Assembly: GCA_963565915.1 (NCBI GenBank)
Contig: OY751488.1
Coordinates: forward strand, 2,418,001-2,482,000
Direction: 5' to 3'
DNA length: 64,000 nt
Source of the DNA: Entoloma clypeatum
Taxonomy: Eukaryota; Basidiomycota; Agaricomycetes; Agaricales; Entolomataceae
Position 1 is the stretch's first letter. Each line of letters begins with the position of its first letter. The notes under the pieces were generated by a model. That model saw nothing but the letters and a program-made list of their open reading frames with translations, did not search any database and was not told where the DNA came from. Below are positions 11,001 through 21,528 of the stretch, piece by piece. A program made the position numbers and the translations under genes.

Positions 11001-11336
11001 TATAAATGATTTCATCATGAAGTTTTTTTACGACTTAAACATTCGTTGTTAGCCTTCATTTGTCGTGGCGTATGTTCCTCTGTGGCTGAAATTTTCATAC
11101 CTATCTGAGCTTCTGGTAAATCAGTCGGTTTTCTTACGGTCCCGTGCCACAAGGTTGACTGTATTTCATTTTAGGAAGCGTCTATGGCCGACATTGCTTA
11201 TCTCTTTGAAGTGAGTGCACTGGTCGATTTCCAGATCGACGAGCTTGTACGATTGGTTCGGGCACTGTTTGCGGACACCCCGCTGCGGATGAATACAATC
11301 AACAAACTTCTTGGAGGACATCCGGAACCTTCATAG
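8055..11336 (+). CDS. ZW10: ZW10/Dsl1-type kinetochore and vesicle-tethering protein
   Basis: Nine exons (8055-8216, 8267-8404, 8457-8708, 8761-8869, 8920-10520, 10605-10751, 10817-10999, 11053-11115, 11175-11336) sum to 2,817 nt, giving 938 residues in exact frame. The N-terminus (MAFPIPSHLPR, LVELDHAIQATKERIHERV) is a coiled-coil as in ZW10 proteins. An acidic middle segment around residues 420-500 carries repeated Trp motifs (SWGFDDD, EAWGWNDGD, AWDDPWADE), then a Pro/Ser linker, then a helical C-terminal domain ending FEVSALVDFQIDELVRLVRALFADTP. By family knowledge ZW10 acts in the Dsl1/NRZ complex for Golgi-to-ER tethering and in the RZZ kinetochore complex. Acidic Trp motifs of this kind bind COPI in yeast Dsl1, so a COPI-binding lasso is inferred. 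The gene is convergent with RED. Confidence 0.88.
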
Positions 11337-11440
11337 GTTGGAGTAATTAGGCATTATACATCACCAATGTATGCCTCGCCGATTATAAATTTGCCAAACA
11401 GGTATGAAGACACGACGATAGCAAAAACGGTATGTCGTGT

Positions 11441-13001
11441 CTACCGCGCGGTGCCTGCCTTTTGTTCCGTGTAATTTTTCAATCTAAAGTAATGTCGCCA
11501 CTGTGAGCATCAAAGCTTGAGAGAGCGCCACGGAAACAAACCGTTTGTAATCTCTGTCGACCTTGGCTTCTGCATTCTTCTTGGATTCGTTCGCATCGGC
11601 TCCTTTCTTTTTACTCTTCTTGTTTTTCCACTTTCCAGAACCGTTTGCAGCATCTTCCATTGCCAAAAAGTCCTTGATTGACGGTAATGCCGAGCTTTCC
11701 AGAGGTTGCAATCGTAAGGGCTGCATGGATTCCCCCTCATCCTCGGGTAGATGTTGCTGTGCTGGAGGTGGTGACGCGGGTTTTAGGACCGAAGACAGAA
11801 GGTTGGGTTTGGGGTTCTCAGGAACAGGCTCTGGTTCGTCGTATTCTATCCATCGACGTGAGGCCAATGGTTCTTCCTCGATGATGACCCGTTTATCGGA
11901 TGGATGACTTGGTGTGTCGCCTTCATCGTCATCATCTCCGAGATCAACTCCTTCGTAATCACCTGCACCGACGAAGATGTCGAAATCGTCAGGAGGTGGT
12001 TCGTGTTCGGGCTCCGTAGAAATTGGGGCAGGTGCGTTGGGCGTCTGTGGCAGAAGAGGCGTAGGTGGGATGACATTGTCCGCTGTCTGCGCCTCTGCCA
12101 CGCTTTGTGGCTCAGAATTTTCCACTACCTTCCTTCGTTTCTTCTTCCTCTCACCTCCTTTGGGCTTCTTCTTTCCCGTATCTTCCGAAACGCTGATTGG
12201 CTTGAACCCAATAGGTTTGAACTTGCCGTTCTTCTTGGCCGCCTCCAACTCAGCAGGCTTTTGAGAAGGTTGTTTGGTGTCAGTGGGTGTTGATTCGTTG
12301 GAGAGCCTCTTCTCCTTGAGTTCGCGTATGAGATCCTCGCGTGTACGTTTCTTGGGGACGATGGAATGGGAGGACGAGACTTCTAGGAATGCTTGCTCAA
12401 GCGAGTCGTCATCGGCTGTGTTTAGCGCGGCTGCTCGGGCTTTGTTTTGCTCAAGGAGAGCGAGATCGAGGCCCTTGACGAGAATGGAGTGGTCGCCGTC
12501 GCCCCCGAGGTACCGACGTTGTGCTTCGACCTATTGAATGTTCATTCCAGGTACTTTCTGAGAGGTCAAGTGCATACCGCCGACTTGTCTTCATTGTTCG
12601 CGTTTCGTTTTTCAAAATCTTCAAGTACTGCTTCCACCTGTGTGAAGGATTGAATGGTATTTGGAGAAGATTTATTGGAATGATGATACCTGAGCATAGT
12701 CGCTGGCCTCGCCGCCGCGTCTTTCGGCAGCGCGGTCGCGGTATCTTGATTCTGTGGACTTGTTGACTTTACGGGGTTTGAAGGCGGGTTGTGAGGCGTC
12801 GACCTGTTTGCTGTGATCGAAAGCAGTGAACACTTGATTCAAGGTGGTGGATAGAATGGAGTGCACACTTTTTGGGTTTGGAGGCCCGAGAAGACGGGGT
12901 ATCTGCAAGACGTTGAGTTTGGAGAAGACGTCGGAAAGAGTCCTGTTGGAATTGTTATTTGAGGAAGTAGGGAGAGCGAGGGAGAGACTTGCCTGGTCCA
13001 T
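11441..13001 (-). CDS. IK: RED/IK spliceosome B-complex protein
   Basis: This is a homologue of human RED (IK), a nuclear spliceosomal B-complex factor that partners SMU1. The start ATG at 13,001 ([14 protein letters not shown]) is followed by the RED_N region: [21 protein letters not shown], then [30 protein letters not shown] and [16 protein letters not shown]. The C-terminal half is low-complexity, with Lys-rich patches ([15 protein letters not shown]), an acidic patch and [15 protein letters not shown]. The last exon, after a 60-nt intron, ends [14 protein letters not shown] with the stop at 11,441-11,443. At least three introns are visible. An upstream in-frame ATG at 13,043 exists but would overlap the divergent MET5 start. 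The gene shares a roughly 40-bp divergent promoter gap with MET5 and converges with ZW10. Confidence 0.85.
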
Positions 13002-13041
13002 GGTAAGAGCTGAGATTAGATTTGACTCATCTCTATCCACC
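13002..13041. promoter_or_regulatory. 40-bp divergent start-to-start interval, RED/MET5
   Basis: Only 40 bp separate the RED start codon (13,001, minus) and the MET5 start (13,042, plus; context CCACCATG). Transcription start sites must therefore lie within or beyond the opposite gene's leader or coding sequence, or the true RED start is internal. No TATA-like element is evident. Confidence 0.5.
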
Positions 13042-16000
13042 ATGTCCGCCCCCTCTGTGGTCGCTCGGATCGCATTTCTTGCCTCGGACGTGCTAGTCGA
13101 CTGTCAGCCTGCACTGCCAGAAACCTCTGCCTTTTCGCAGATCCATCATTCTCTTGCACGGTCTTCTCCGCATCGCCCGAAAGTTCTTCGTCTACCTTCT
13201 GGTGCTGACCCAGCAGACAGCATCCGCCGCAACGCCGCCGCCGGTCTCGTCTCTTTGACCACTGCCTCTCATACGCAGGTCCTTACAAGGCTGCTGCCGA
13301 GCCTCGCCGACATCGCCTCTCTACCCGTTGTACTCCATATCGCTATCCAAGACGACCTTTCCGATGCCTTGCTTCTCCGCTCCGTCGTTCCTTTCTTCCT
13401 AATTTCGACCACCTCCCAGCAAGCGCACGACAATGCCCTCCTCTCGTCCAGGTTGGCGCGTCTGGAGCGAAGAGCCGTCGTTCATGCATTCTACGCAAAC
13501 GATGTTGCGAATCCACCAGCTGCCGAAGTTCCAGAAGACGACGTTCTCCCGTTTCTGCTTCGTGAGCAGCGTCCACTCTCGCCTGGACAAGTTACTCCGT
13601 CTCCGGAAAGGCCCAACCAGAGCGGCACCGACAATTCCCTCTTGGACTTCTATCGATCATATCATTCCACGATGCTAGAAACGGTATCTTTGACAGACCG
13701 TGCCCTGCCCCCGCTAAAAATCGAGGGTTCATCCGAGCCCCACACCGTTATTCTCGTCATCGGAGAAGCAAACGTATTCCCTTCTGTCGAAGGGGTCTTG
13801 TTTGTTGGCTTTTCCCTACTCGCTCCTCTCCTTCCCTCACACCTTCTCACTACAATTCCGCAATCCGCAACTCGCGTCATCGTTCTAGAACACGCAAACA
13901 GATGGTCTGCAAAATGGCTTCCTCTTTACCTCGAGGTCGTCAGCGCGCTTCAGCAACGGGAAACCCGCCCCATTATGCAAAGCGGGGTACTCAATGATTT
14001 GGACAACATAACTCCTGCGGACATCTCTGACCTCCTCGAGCGCGCAGCTTCAACCACTTCCCCTGTCACTCGCCTCTCCCTTGGCACACTCCCTGCGTCA
14101 GAGCTACCACCATCTGAGGTTCCGCACATACCTAAACACGAGCTCGCTTACACAAAAATCCTTTCACATGTCTTCGAAGAACGTCTGGAGATATCCAATT
14201 CGCCTTCTCTCGTCTCATCCCAGGGAAAGATCGCAACCTCACCCGAGTATGCCCTTGGCCGGGTGCGCGGACAATTGGATTTGCGCGATGATCTCATCAA
14301 CGCCATTCATGAGCTTTTGCGCGAGGATATCGACAGTCAACTTCATTCTCTTCTTGGCAAGTGGATTCGTGTCAAGGACGACCGTGTCACGAGCAAGGAT
14401 CTCGGGAGCCAGATCATAGATATTCTTCAGTCTTCCAATATTTCTCGCCCTTCTGCAAGTCGTATATTATCCCTTCGCGATCACTTCCCCGCAGTCTCAA
14501 GGTGGATTATTGGTTCAGACGCCTGGTCATACGATCTTGGTGCATCAGGGCTGCATCATGCCATTGCTTCCGGTCTCAATATCAACATACTTATCCTCGA
14601 CACGCTCCCCTACTCATCCCGTAATTCTGTCGATCCTCACCGACGGAAACATGATGTGGGCTTGTATGCAATGAATCACGGAGACGTATTCGTCGCCAGC
14701 GTTGCCGTTTATTCCTCATACTCTCAAGTCCTTCAATCACTCATCGAGGCAGACCGCTTCAACGGGCCGAGCGTCATCCTAGCCTACCTGCCTTACCAGT
14801 CTGAAGACGATCCAGCCCTCGATATTCTCAAAGAGACAAAGCTCGCCGTTGATAGTGGCTATTGGCCGCTTTACAGATGGGACCCTAGCAAAGAATACGA
14901 GGGCAAGGAGCCCTTCGCTCTCGATTCCGATGTCGTCAAGAACGATCTCCGCCAGTTCCTCGACCGCCAAAATCATCTATCCCAGCTCACCCGGTCAAAG
15001 CCGCAAATAGCAACCGAACTCGTCAGCAGCCTAGGGGAGAGCGTCAAGGAGGCGAGGAGGGAGAAGGCAAAGCAAGTGTATAATGAACTTTTGTCATCCT
15101 TGGATGCTCCGCCTTTGCTTGTCTTGTATGCATCCGACGGAGGTGCCGCTGAGAAGGTCGCCAAGAGGCTGGCTAACCGCGGGAAGGCAAGAGGTCTGTC
15201 AACCACACTCGCCACTATCGATTCAATGGCGCTAGAGAATCTGGCGAAGGAGGAGCAGCATGTCGCTTTCGTCACTTCCACTGCAGGGCAAGGTGAGCCT
15301 CCTCAGAACGGACGCACGTTTTTCAAGGCACTCAACGCTGCGGTGGCAAATGGAAATAAACTCTTCACCACACTCCGCTATACTGTCTTTGCCATGGGCG
15401 ACAGTCACTACTGGCCGCGTCCAGAAGATGCACAGTATTACAATAAACCCGGGAAAGACCTCGATGCGCGGTTGGAAAATCTTGGAGGAGAACGCGTCGC
15501 TGCCCTGGGACTCGGGGACGACCAGGACGCAGATGGGCCGCAGACAGGGTACAAGATCTGGGAGCCGCTTCTGTGGAAAGCCCTCGGTGTCAACGCTATC
15601 GAGGTCACTGAGGCAGAGCCGGAGCCCATCACGAACGAGCACATCAAAGCTGCGTCTGGATACCTCCGTGGTACGATCGTGGAGGGTCTCGAAGATTCTA
15701 CCACGGGTGCGCTAGCACCCAGCGACACGCAGCTGACCAAGTTCCATGGAATATATCAGCAGGACGACCGTGATATCCGTGATGAGCGGCAGGCGCAGGG
15801 CGTTGAGCCCGCCTATAGTTTCATGATCCGCGTCAGGATGCCGGGCGGTGTGTGCAAGCCCAGCCAGTGGCTCCAGATGGATCAGATCGCGGACGAGCAC
15901 GGCTCTGGGACGTTCAAGATTACGACGCGGCAGACGTTCCAGTTCCATGGAGTTATCAAGAGGCATCTGAAGCCTGCTATTCAAGACATCAATCGGGTCT

Positions 16001-17786
16001 TGTTGGATACGTTGGCTGCTTGTGGAGATGTGAACAGGTATTCATCGCTTTTGGATAACATGCACTGTGGACTGTTTTGACGCTTTTCGTGAAAAGAAAC
16101 GTCGTGTGTTCGTCAATACCGACTTTGTCCAAGCTGCACAACGATGTCTACCAGTTTTCCAAAGACGTCAGCGAGCACCTCATCCCGCGGACCACTGCCT
16201 ATCACGAAATCTGGCTGGACAAGAAACTTGTTGCTGGGGATGCATTGAAGGATTTTGAACCTTTGTATGGAGAGTTTTATCTTCCTCGAAAGGTGTGGAC
16301 CTCGGCATCAAGCTTCCTCCTTCCCCTTCTCTGATCTATTGGCCAGTTCAAAATTGCTGTAGCCGTCCCGCCTACTAATGATGTTGACGTGTTCACAAAT
16401 GATGTTGGGTTCATCGCGATCGTCGAAAACGACGAATTGGCTGGTTTTAATGTCACCATCGGAGGGGGGATGGGGGTTACTCACGGGAACAAGAAGACGT
16501 ATCCCCGCACTGGAGATGTCATTGGGTTCTGTACCGTGGACCAAGGCAGATTCGTCGCCGAAAATATCATGTTGACACAGCGGGACAATGGTAATCGTGT
16601 CGAGTGAGTCACTATGCTTCTTTTGCGAAACTCGAGGCTCATTCGAATCTCTCAGCCGCAAGGTAATAGGATCATGTTCCAGATTGTGTGAAAATTTCTC
16701 AAAAGCTCTCTTGCCCAGAACGCAAGACTCAAGTATACCATCGACCGCATGGGACTCGAGGTCTTCAAGGCCGAAGTCGAGAAACGTCTCGGGTACAAAC
16801 TCGCACCAGCCCGACCCTTCTCCTTCGACAGGAATGTGGACGATTTCGGCTGGGCCACCGGAGAGGACGGCAAGCACCATTTCACGCTCTTCATTGAGAA
16901 CGGGCGTATTCAAGATGAGCCGGGCCGGGACTTCAAGACAGGCCTGCGAGAGATCGCCAAGTTCCACAAGGGCACGTTCCGACTGACGACGAACCAGCAT
17001 CTCTTGGTGTCAGAAGTTGCAGAGGAAGATCTTTCAGAGATCAAGCGCCTGCTGGCCAAGTATAAATTGGATACTTTGAGCCATAGCGCCCTGCGTTTAT
17101 CTTCGTCGGCATGTGTCGCGTTTCCGACGTGCGGTGAGTTGTTGTGCGGTGTCCCTTCTTCGACTCCGTCGCGCTCATTCGGCGTATTGTTGCTTAGGAT
17201 TGGCCATGGCTGAATCGGAGCGTGTTAGTACCCAGGACTTTTTTTTCTATGATAAGGCAGCTAACATATACACACGAATCCAGTACCTCCCTATTCTGAT
17301 CGATAAAGTCGAGAAAATTTGCGAGGAGAATGGCCTCCGAAACGATGCAATTGTCATGCGAATGACAGGTTGTCCCAATGGCTGTGCTCGACCATATGTC
17401 GCCGGTATGTTGATACAACGAAGTCGGGACGCCTGCACCCGGATTGACACTTTTCGTCCAGAAATTGCGTTTGTTGGCAAAGCCATTGGGACGTATTCTA
17501 TGCTGCTCGGTGGTGGATACTATGGTCAGAGACTCAACAAAATATACCGTGGTATCTACCTCCTTCCTTTGTATTCTCTATCCCTTCTGATTATTTTTGC
17601 TATATAGAAACTGTAACAGAGCCTGAAATTCTGGCAATTCTCAGGCCGATGATCAAAAGATACGCCCTAGAAAGATTGCCAGGCGAGCGCTTTGGAGATT
17701 TCACGATTAGAGCAGGATATATCTCCGCAACGACATGTGGTAAAGAGTGGTATGTTAACATGGGTGGCGAAGGCCAACGTGGTTGA
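13042..17786 (+). CDS. MET5: sulfite reductase (NADPH) hemoprotein beta subunit
   Basis: This enzyme reduces sulfite to sulfide in assimilatory sulfur metabolism, using siroheme and a [4Fe-4S] cluster. Nine exons sum to 4,287 nt, giving 1,428 residues in exact frame, close to yeast Met5 (about 1,440). The start is [12 protein letters not shown]; the open frame runs further upstream but only through RED. The N-terminal half is the pyruvate-oxidoreductase-like region ([25 protein letters not shown]), followed by a flavodoxin-like domain ([39 protein letters not shown]) near residues 690-850. The C-terminal hemoprotein domain follows. Cluster cysteines are visible as CVAFPTC (C-x5-C) and GCPNGC (C-x3-C). 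Exon 4 is only 7 nt (16,656-16,662). The next gene, HEM13, also concerns tetrapyrroles. Confidence 0.95.
16656..16662 (+). other. 7-nt micro-exon of MET5
   Basis: CCGCAAG is flanked by CTCAG before and GTAATAGG after. Including it joins [16 protein letters not shown] in frame, and the whole MET5 model then sums to a multiple of three. Skipping it shifts the frame within the hemoprotein domain. Confidence 0.85.
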
Positions 17787-18005
17787 GGGGGCAAAAGTCT
17801 AGGGATTTCGCTTTCAATCTCCTTTGATATAGAGGCATTTACTGTAAGCTAGTGCTTTTTCAATATCAGTTCATCACAACACTTCATGTAACAAGGAAAG
17901 AAGCCACATTTTCGTTGCCAAACGCGAGATAGATTTGCAGCATCTCCGAGATGAGCGGGTAATCGAGTAAACGTCGTGGCCCATCCTCTCCTCATAACCA
18001 CCACC

Positions 18006-19079
18006 ATGGATCCGGAACCGATGCGCAGGCGGGTCGAGGAATATATCGTTTCCCTCCAGGATAAGATCATAACAGCCTTTGAAACCCTCGACCCTTCAGC
18101 ACCACCATTCAAGCGGGATTCTTGGCTCCGCGCACAAGGCGGGAGGGGCCAATCATGCGTGTTTACCTGTCCACCAGCAGGCGAGAACTCAGTCGTTCCA
18201 GTGACTGTACTCGAAAAAGCTGGGGTGAACATCTCAATCGTGCATGGAACGCTGCCCCCAGCGGCGATCAAGCAGATGCGCGCAGATCACACGTCCATGC
18301 CACTTCCTGATCGTAAAGAGGGTCTTCCCTTCTTCGCTGCAGGTATCAGCCTCGTCATACACCCGCGCAACCCCAACGCACCCACCGTACACGCGAACTA
18401 TCGGTATTTCGAGATCACAGAACCCAAGACAGAGGCAGACGACTCGGGGGAGCCGAGGCTCTTGGCTTGGTGGTTCGGGGGAGGGTGTGATCTCACGCCG
18501 TCTTATCTGTTCGAAGAGGACGCGGTGCATTTCCATTCAACCCTCAAGACGGTGTGCGATGCGCACGGGCCGCAGATCTACCCTACTTTCAAGAAGTGGT
18601 GCGATGAGTACTTCCTTATCCCTCATCGGAACGAGACGCGCGGGATTGGCGGGCTCTTCTTTGACGATCTGAACGAAGGGCCGCACGCACGCCTGCCGTC
18701 CCCTGCCTCACAATCTCCCGATGACCCCGCTCGTCGGCCTTTCACGCCGGACGAGATCTTCGCCTTCGTTAGAGATCTAGGCGACGCCTTCATACCTTCA
18801 TACCTTCCCATCCTCACCTCGCGCCACCACCTCCCATATACCCCCCTCCAGCGACGCTGGCAACTGATCCGGAGAGGACGATACGTTGAGTTCAACCTTG
18901 TATACGACCGTGGGACGAAGTTTGGTCTCATGACACCTGGAGCACGAATCGAGAGTATCTTGATGAGCTTACCGGAGACCGCGAGGTGGGAGTATATGTG
19001 TGAACTCGGAGAGGAGGAAGGAACGGAGGAGGCGAAGCTGGTGGAAGTTCTGAAGAAACCTAGAGAGTGGACATCATGA
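18006..19079 (+). CDS. HEM13: coproporphyrinogen III oxidase (oxygen-dependent)
   Basis: This catalyses oxidative decarboxylation of coproporphyrinogen III to protoporphyrinogen IX in heme synthesis. It is a single exon of 357 residues starting at a strong context (CCACCATGG). Family signatures appear in order: WLRAQGGRGQSCVF, EKAGVNISIVHGTLP, AAGISLVIHPRNPNAPTVHANYRYFE, AWWFGGGCDLTPSYLFEEDA, HFHSTLK, YFLIPHRNETRGIGGLFFDDL, and near the C-terminus GRYVEFNLVYDRGTKFGL and ESILMSLPETARWEYM. No mitochondrial presequence is visible, as in the cytosolic yeast enzyme. It lies 219 bp downstream of MET5 on the same strand. The absence of introns contrasts with its neighbours. Confidence 0.95.
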   Translation: MDPEPMRRRVEEYIVSLQDKIITAFETLDPSAPPFKRDSWLRAQGGRGQSCVFTCPPAGENSVVPVTVLEKAGVNISIVHGTLPPAAIKQMRADHTSMPLPDRKEGLPFFAAGISLVIHPRNPNAPTVHANYRYFEITEPKTEADDSGEPRLLAWWFGGGCDLTPSYLFEEDAVHFHSTLKTVCDAHGPQIYPTFKKWCDEYFLIPHRNETRGIGGLFFDDLNEGPHARLPSPASQSPDDPARRPFTPDEIFAFVRDLGDAFIPSYLPILTSRHHLPYTPLQRRWQLIRRGRYVEFNLVYDRGTKFGLMTPGARIESILMSLPETARWEYMCELGEEEGTEEAKLVEVLKKPREWTS

Positions 19080-19399
19080 TCGAATTCTCTCGACTCAAAG
19101 ACTCTGGAAGTAGGGACCACCTAAAACCTGTATATCTAAATCTGCATGTGCTTTGCGTCGATATCAATATCGACGTCTCAATATCCTTCACGCGCAACCC
19201 GCTTCTTCTTCCGAAGAGGTGCCACTGAAGATTCGCGGTGTAGGACATCACCGCTTCCCAAGAAGGGGGCACTCAAGAAATCCCACAACTGTTACAGCCC
19301 CTGCGTATCTCGCATTTAGTACACACTATGTTTCCCAGAAACCTCCAACATTCAATCCCTCTTGTTAACAATCCAATGAAAGTGGTAGATGACGACATT
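19080..19399. other. intergenic, no gene seen
   Basis: About 320 bp between the convergent HEM13 and aminotransferase stops. It holds short open frames only; no recognisable element. Confidence 0.5.
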
Positions 19400-21419
19400 T
19401 CAAGCCTTCTGGGCTCTTGCTTCCGCGACAGATTCAACCAAAGCTTTGACAATTCTGTCAATATCCCCGCGACTGGGATCGGAAACGGTTACGCCCATAT
19501 GTCTGTCCAATTGAGAATTAGGGAAAAGATTGCGGACAGTCAAAAGAGGCGACGAACCCGATGCGGAAGTATTTGTCTGGAGGGCAACAAAGATCAGGGT
19601 CCATTAGCCCACAGCTGGAAAGAGTGACGAACCTTTGATACTTCCCAGCAACCCTCCAGCGACCACAAGCCCGCGTTGCGCAAAACGGGGTAGAATATCT
19701 GAAGGAGCAACTCCATCTGGATAGTATAACTAAAGGACAAGAATATCAGATTGGCGGCTTTATGAGCTGCCGAAGACGCACAGTGGTCATCCCATTCGCA
19801 GCGAAAGCCGGCTCGAGTGGAATCTGCTTCAACCCCAGCTCCGTCGCAGCAGCCTTCACGCGTCGGCTAGCTTCAAGATGGAGCTTGAAGCGGGTCTCCA
19901 GAGACGGAGATTCTTTCGTGAGCTGCAGGAGGGACGCATGATACGAGTTGAGAAGGTTGACGGGTGGCGTCGCGAAGTAGGCTGGGGAGCCGCTTTCGTA
20001 GGCCTTCATTATGGGAAGCCATCTGGGCAAGAACAAAGAGAGAGGGGTCAGTTGCTCAAGGCGCTATGGATATGGGATAGCTTATTACTTATGCCAACCC
20101 CCGTAGTAGGATCGTATTGGTGATGAGCGCGTTTCGTATACCTATTGGGGAGGTGTTGGGGAAGAGTACTTGAAGCTGCAAAAGCTGAGGTGTACCTTGA
20201 TAGCCCTTTGGCTGGCAACTACAATGCTCAACCCAGGCGGCGTCCCGAGACCTTTCTGGCTTGCCGTAAGGACGATGTCAAGCCCCCAATCATCAAAGCG
20301 AATCTCTTCGCTTCCGACTGAGCATACACCATCCACCACAACCTATGCATCATCAGATAAAGATTGAGAAAAATCAAGGAAATGCGGGAACTGACGAGTG
20401 TCTCTGGCGATACCCGTTTCGCAGTAGCTGCGACGGCTTTGATATCGGATAGGACACCTGAAACGATGAGTTCAAATGAGGAAGGACCATAGATGGAGAG
20501 GGAAGCGACCTGTTGATGTATCCACATGTGTCGCTGTGATGATTTTATACGTTTTCGACTTCAAGGCCTCTTCAATTTGGGCTTGACTGACGGCGGTACC
20601 AAGTTCAGCCTTTATCATATCGACTTTGGCCCCGTATGTTTGGAGACTACCCCAAGGGAATGAGGACATGACTTCAGCAAACGAGGAGATCACCACTTAC
20701 CAGTCTGTAAAGCTATCTCCGAAATACCCGCTGTTCAGGACAAGGGTGTTCTCTCCGGGTTCGACGAGGTTCGCCGCAACCTGTATTGCAAGTCAATGGC
20801 GGGGAAGAAAATTGGAGAAGGATGGTGAAACTTGCCTGATCCCATCCGAGCGTCCCGCTACCGCTTATAAGGAAAGGTTGCGCTTCTTTAGTGAAAAGAA
20901 CATCTCTGGTGGGTTCCAAGGTGAAGGGTTGAAACGGACAGAGGCGAACACGATCAACTCACCGTGTCATGCGGATGGCGTCGCCGAATACTCTGATAAA
21001 CTCTGGGGAGACATGCGAAACGGATGGGTGGGCATTGGCGAAGAGGACCTGTGGATGGGCAATTTTCGATATCGAGATACGGAGTATGTCGGGTGGGTTG
21101 CTTACCTCGTCGGTTACCTCGATCGGGCCAGGGATACTGTTAATGGGCCGTGAGATCGATAAGCGGTAAGGGAACGACGATGCAGCGCTCACACCAGAAG
21201 CCTAGGCAAGACCCAGTGTGAGTTGATATGGAGAACTTGGACGGAAGGCTCAACTTGTGAGGTAGCTGTGAAGAATGAGAAAGACTTGTATAATATTCGA
21301 TAATAGACGATTACCTGTTTGAATTCGTCAGAAGTGGTCATTGAAACGAGGCGTCTGGATGTCGATAGAGACCGGAAGGATGGAAGGATTGTCCGGAGAA
21401 CGGCTGAGGGTGGTGGCAT
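19400..21419 (-). CDS. AGX1: alanine-glyoxylate / serine-pyruvate aminotransferase
   Basis: This is a class V PLP-dependent aminotransferase converting glyoxylate plus alanine to glycine plus pyruvate. Exons on the minus strand encode PGPIEVTDEV, NAHPSVSHVSPEFIRVFGDA, FLISGSGTLGWDQ, NLVEPGENTLVLNSGYFGDS, THVDTSTG, VVDGVCSVGSEEIRFDDWGL, and the PLP-lysine motif TASQKGLGTPPGLS (about 20,230-20,300). The C-terminal part has GVAPSDILPRFAQRGLVVAGGL and HMGVTVSDPSRGDIDR, with the stop at 19,400. The first ATG (21,419) gives an Arg/Ser-rich leader (TILPSFRSLSTSRRL) that resembles a mitochondrial presequence. A second in-frame ATG at 21,341 would remove it. No C-terminal peroxisomal SKL is present. 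Introns are numerous and short. Confidence 0.9.
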
Positions 21420-21528
21420 CACACGTGAATGCCCTCTTGTCGTCTGTCATCGCAGTGTCGCTGAACATTCTGAAAGGTGACCTTGGCGATGGACCAAGTG
21501 ATGTGGAGAGGTGAATAATATTCAATGA

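Larger units (their letters stand above)
6115..11430 (+). repeat. right copy of the three-gene segmental duplication
   Basis: Sequence from 6,115 repeats that from position 1 (shared opening ATAATGGCGGACAGGATGAC). The order is zinc transporter (-), EMC5 (-), ZW10 (+), as in 1 to about 5,110. Divergence is uneven: coding exons are well conserved, intergenic parts are heavily diverged with indels, and one tract is identical (see 3,781-4,676). Confidence 0.85.

Noticed and set aside
10572..11018. 148-codon minus-strand frame over the ZW10 3' exons
   Set aside because: It is antisense to well-supported ZW10 exons with correct splice sites, and it has no recognisable domain.
12844..13041. Upstream extension of the MET5 frame
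   Set aside because: This part is antisense to the RED first exon and starts at GTG; the ATG at 13,042 has good context and gives the expected N-terminus.
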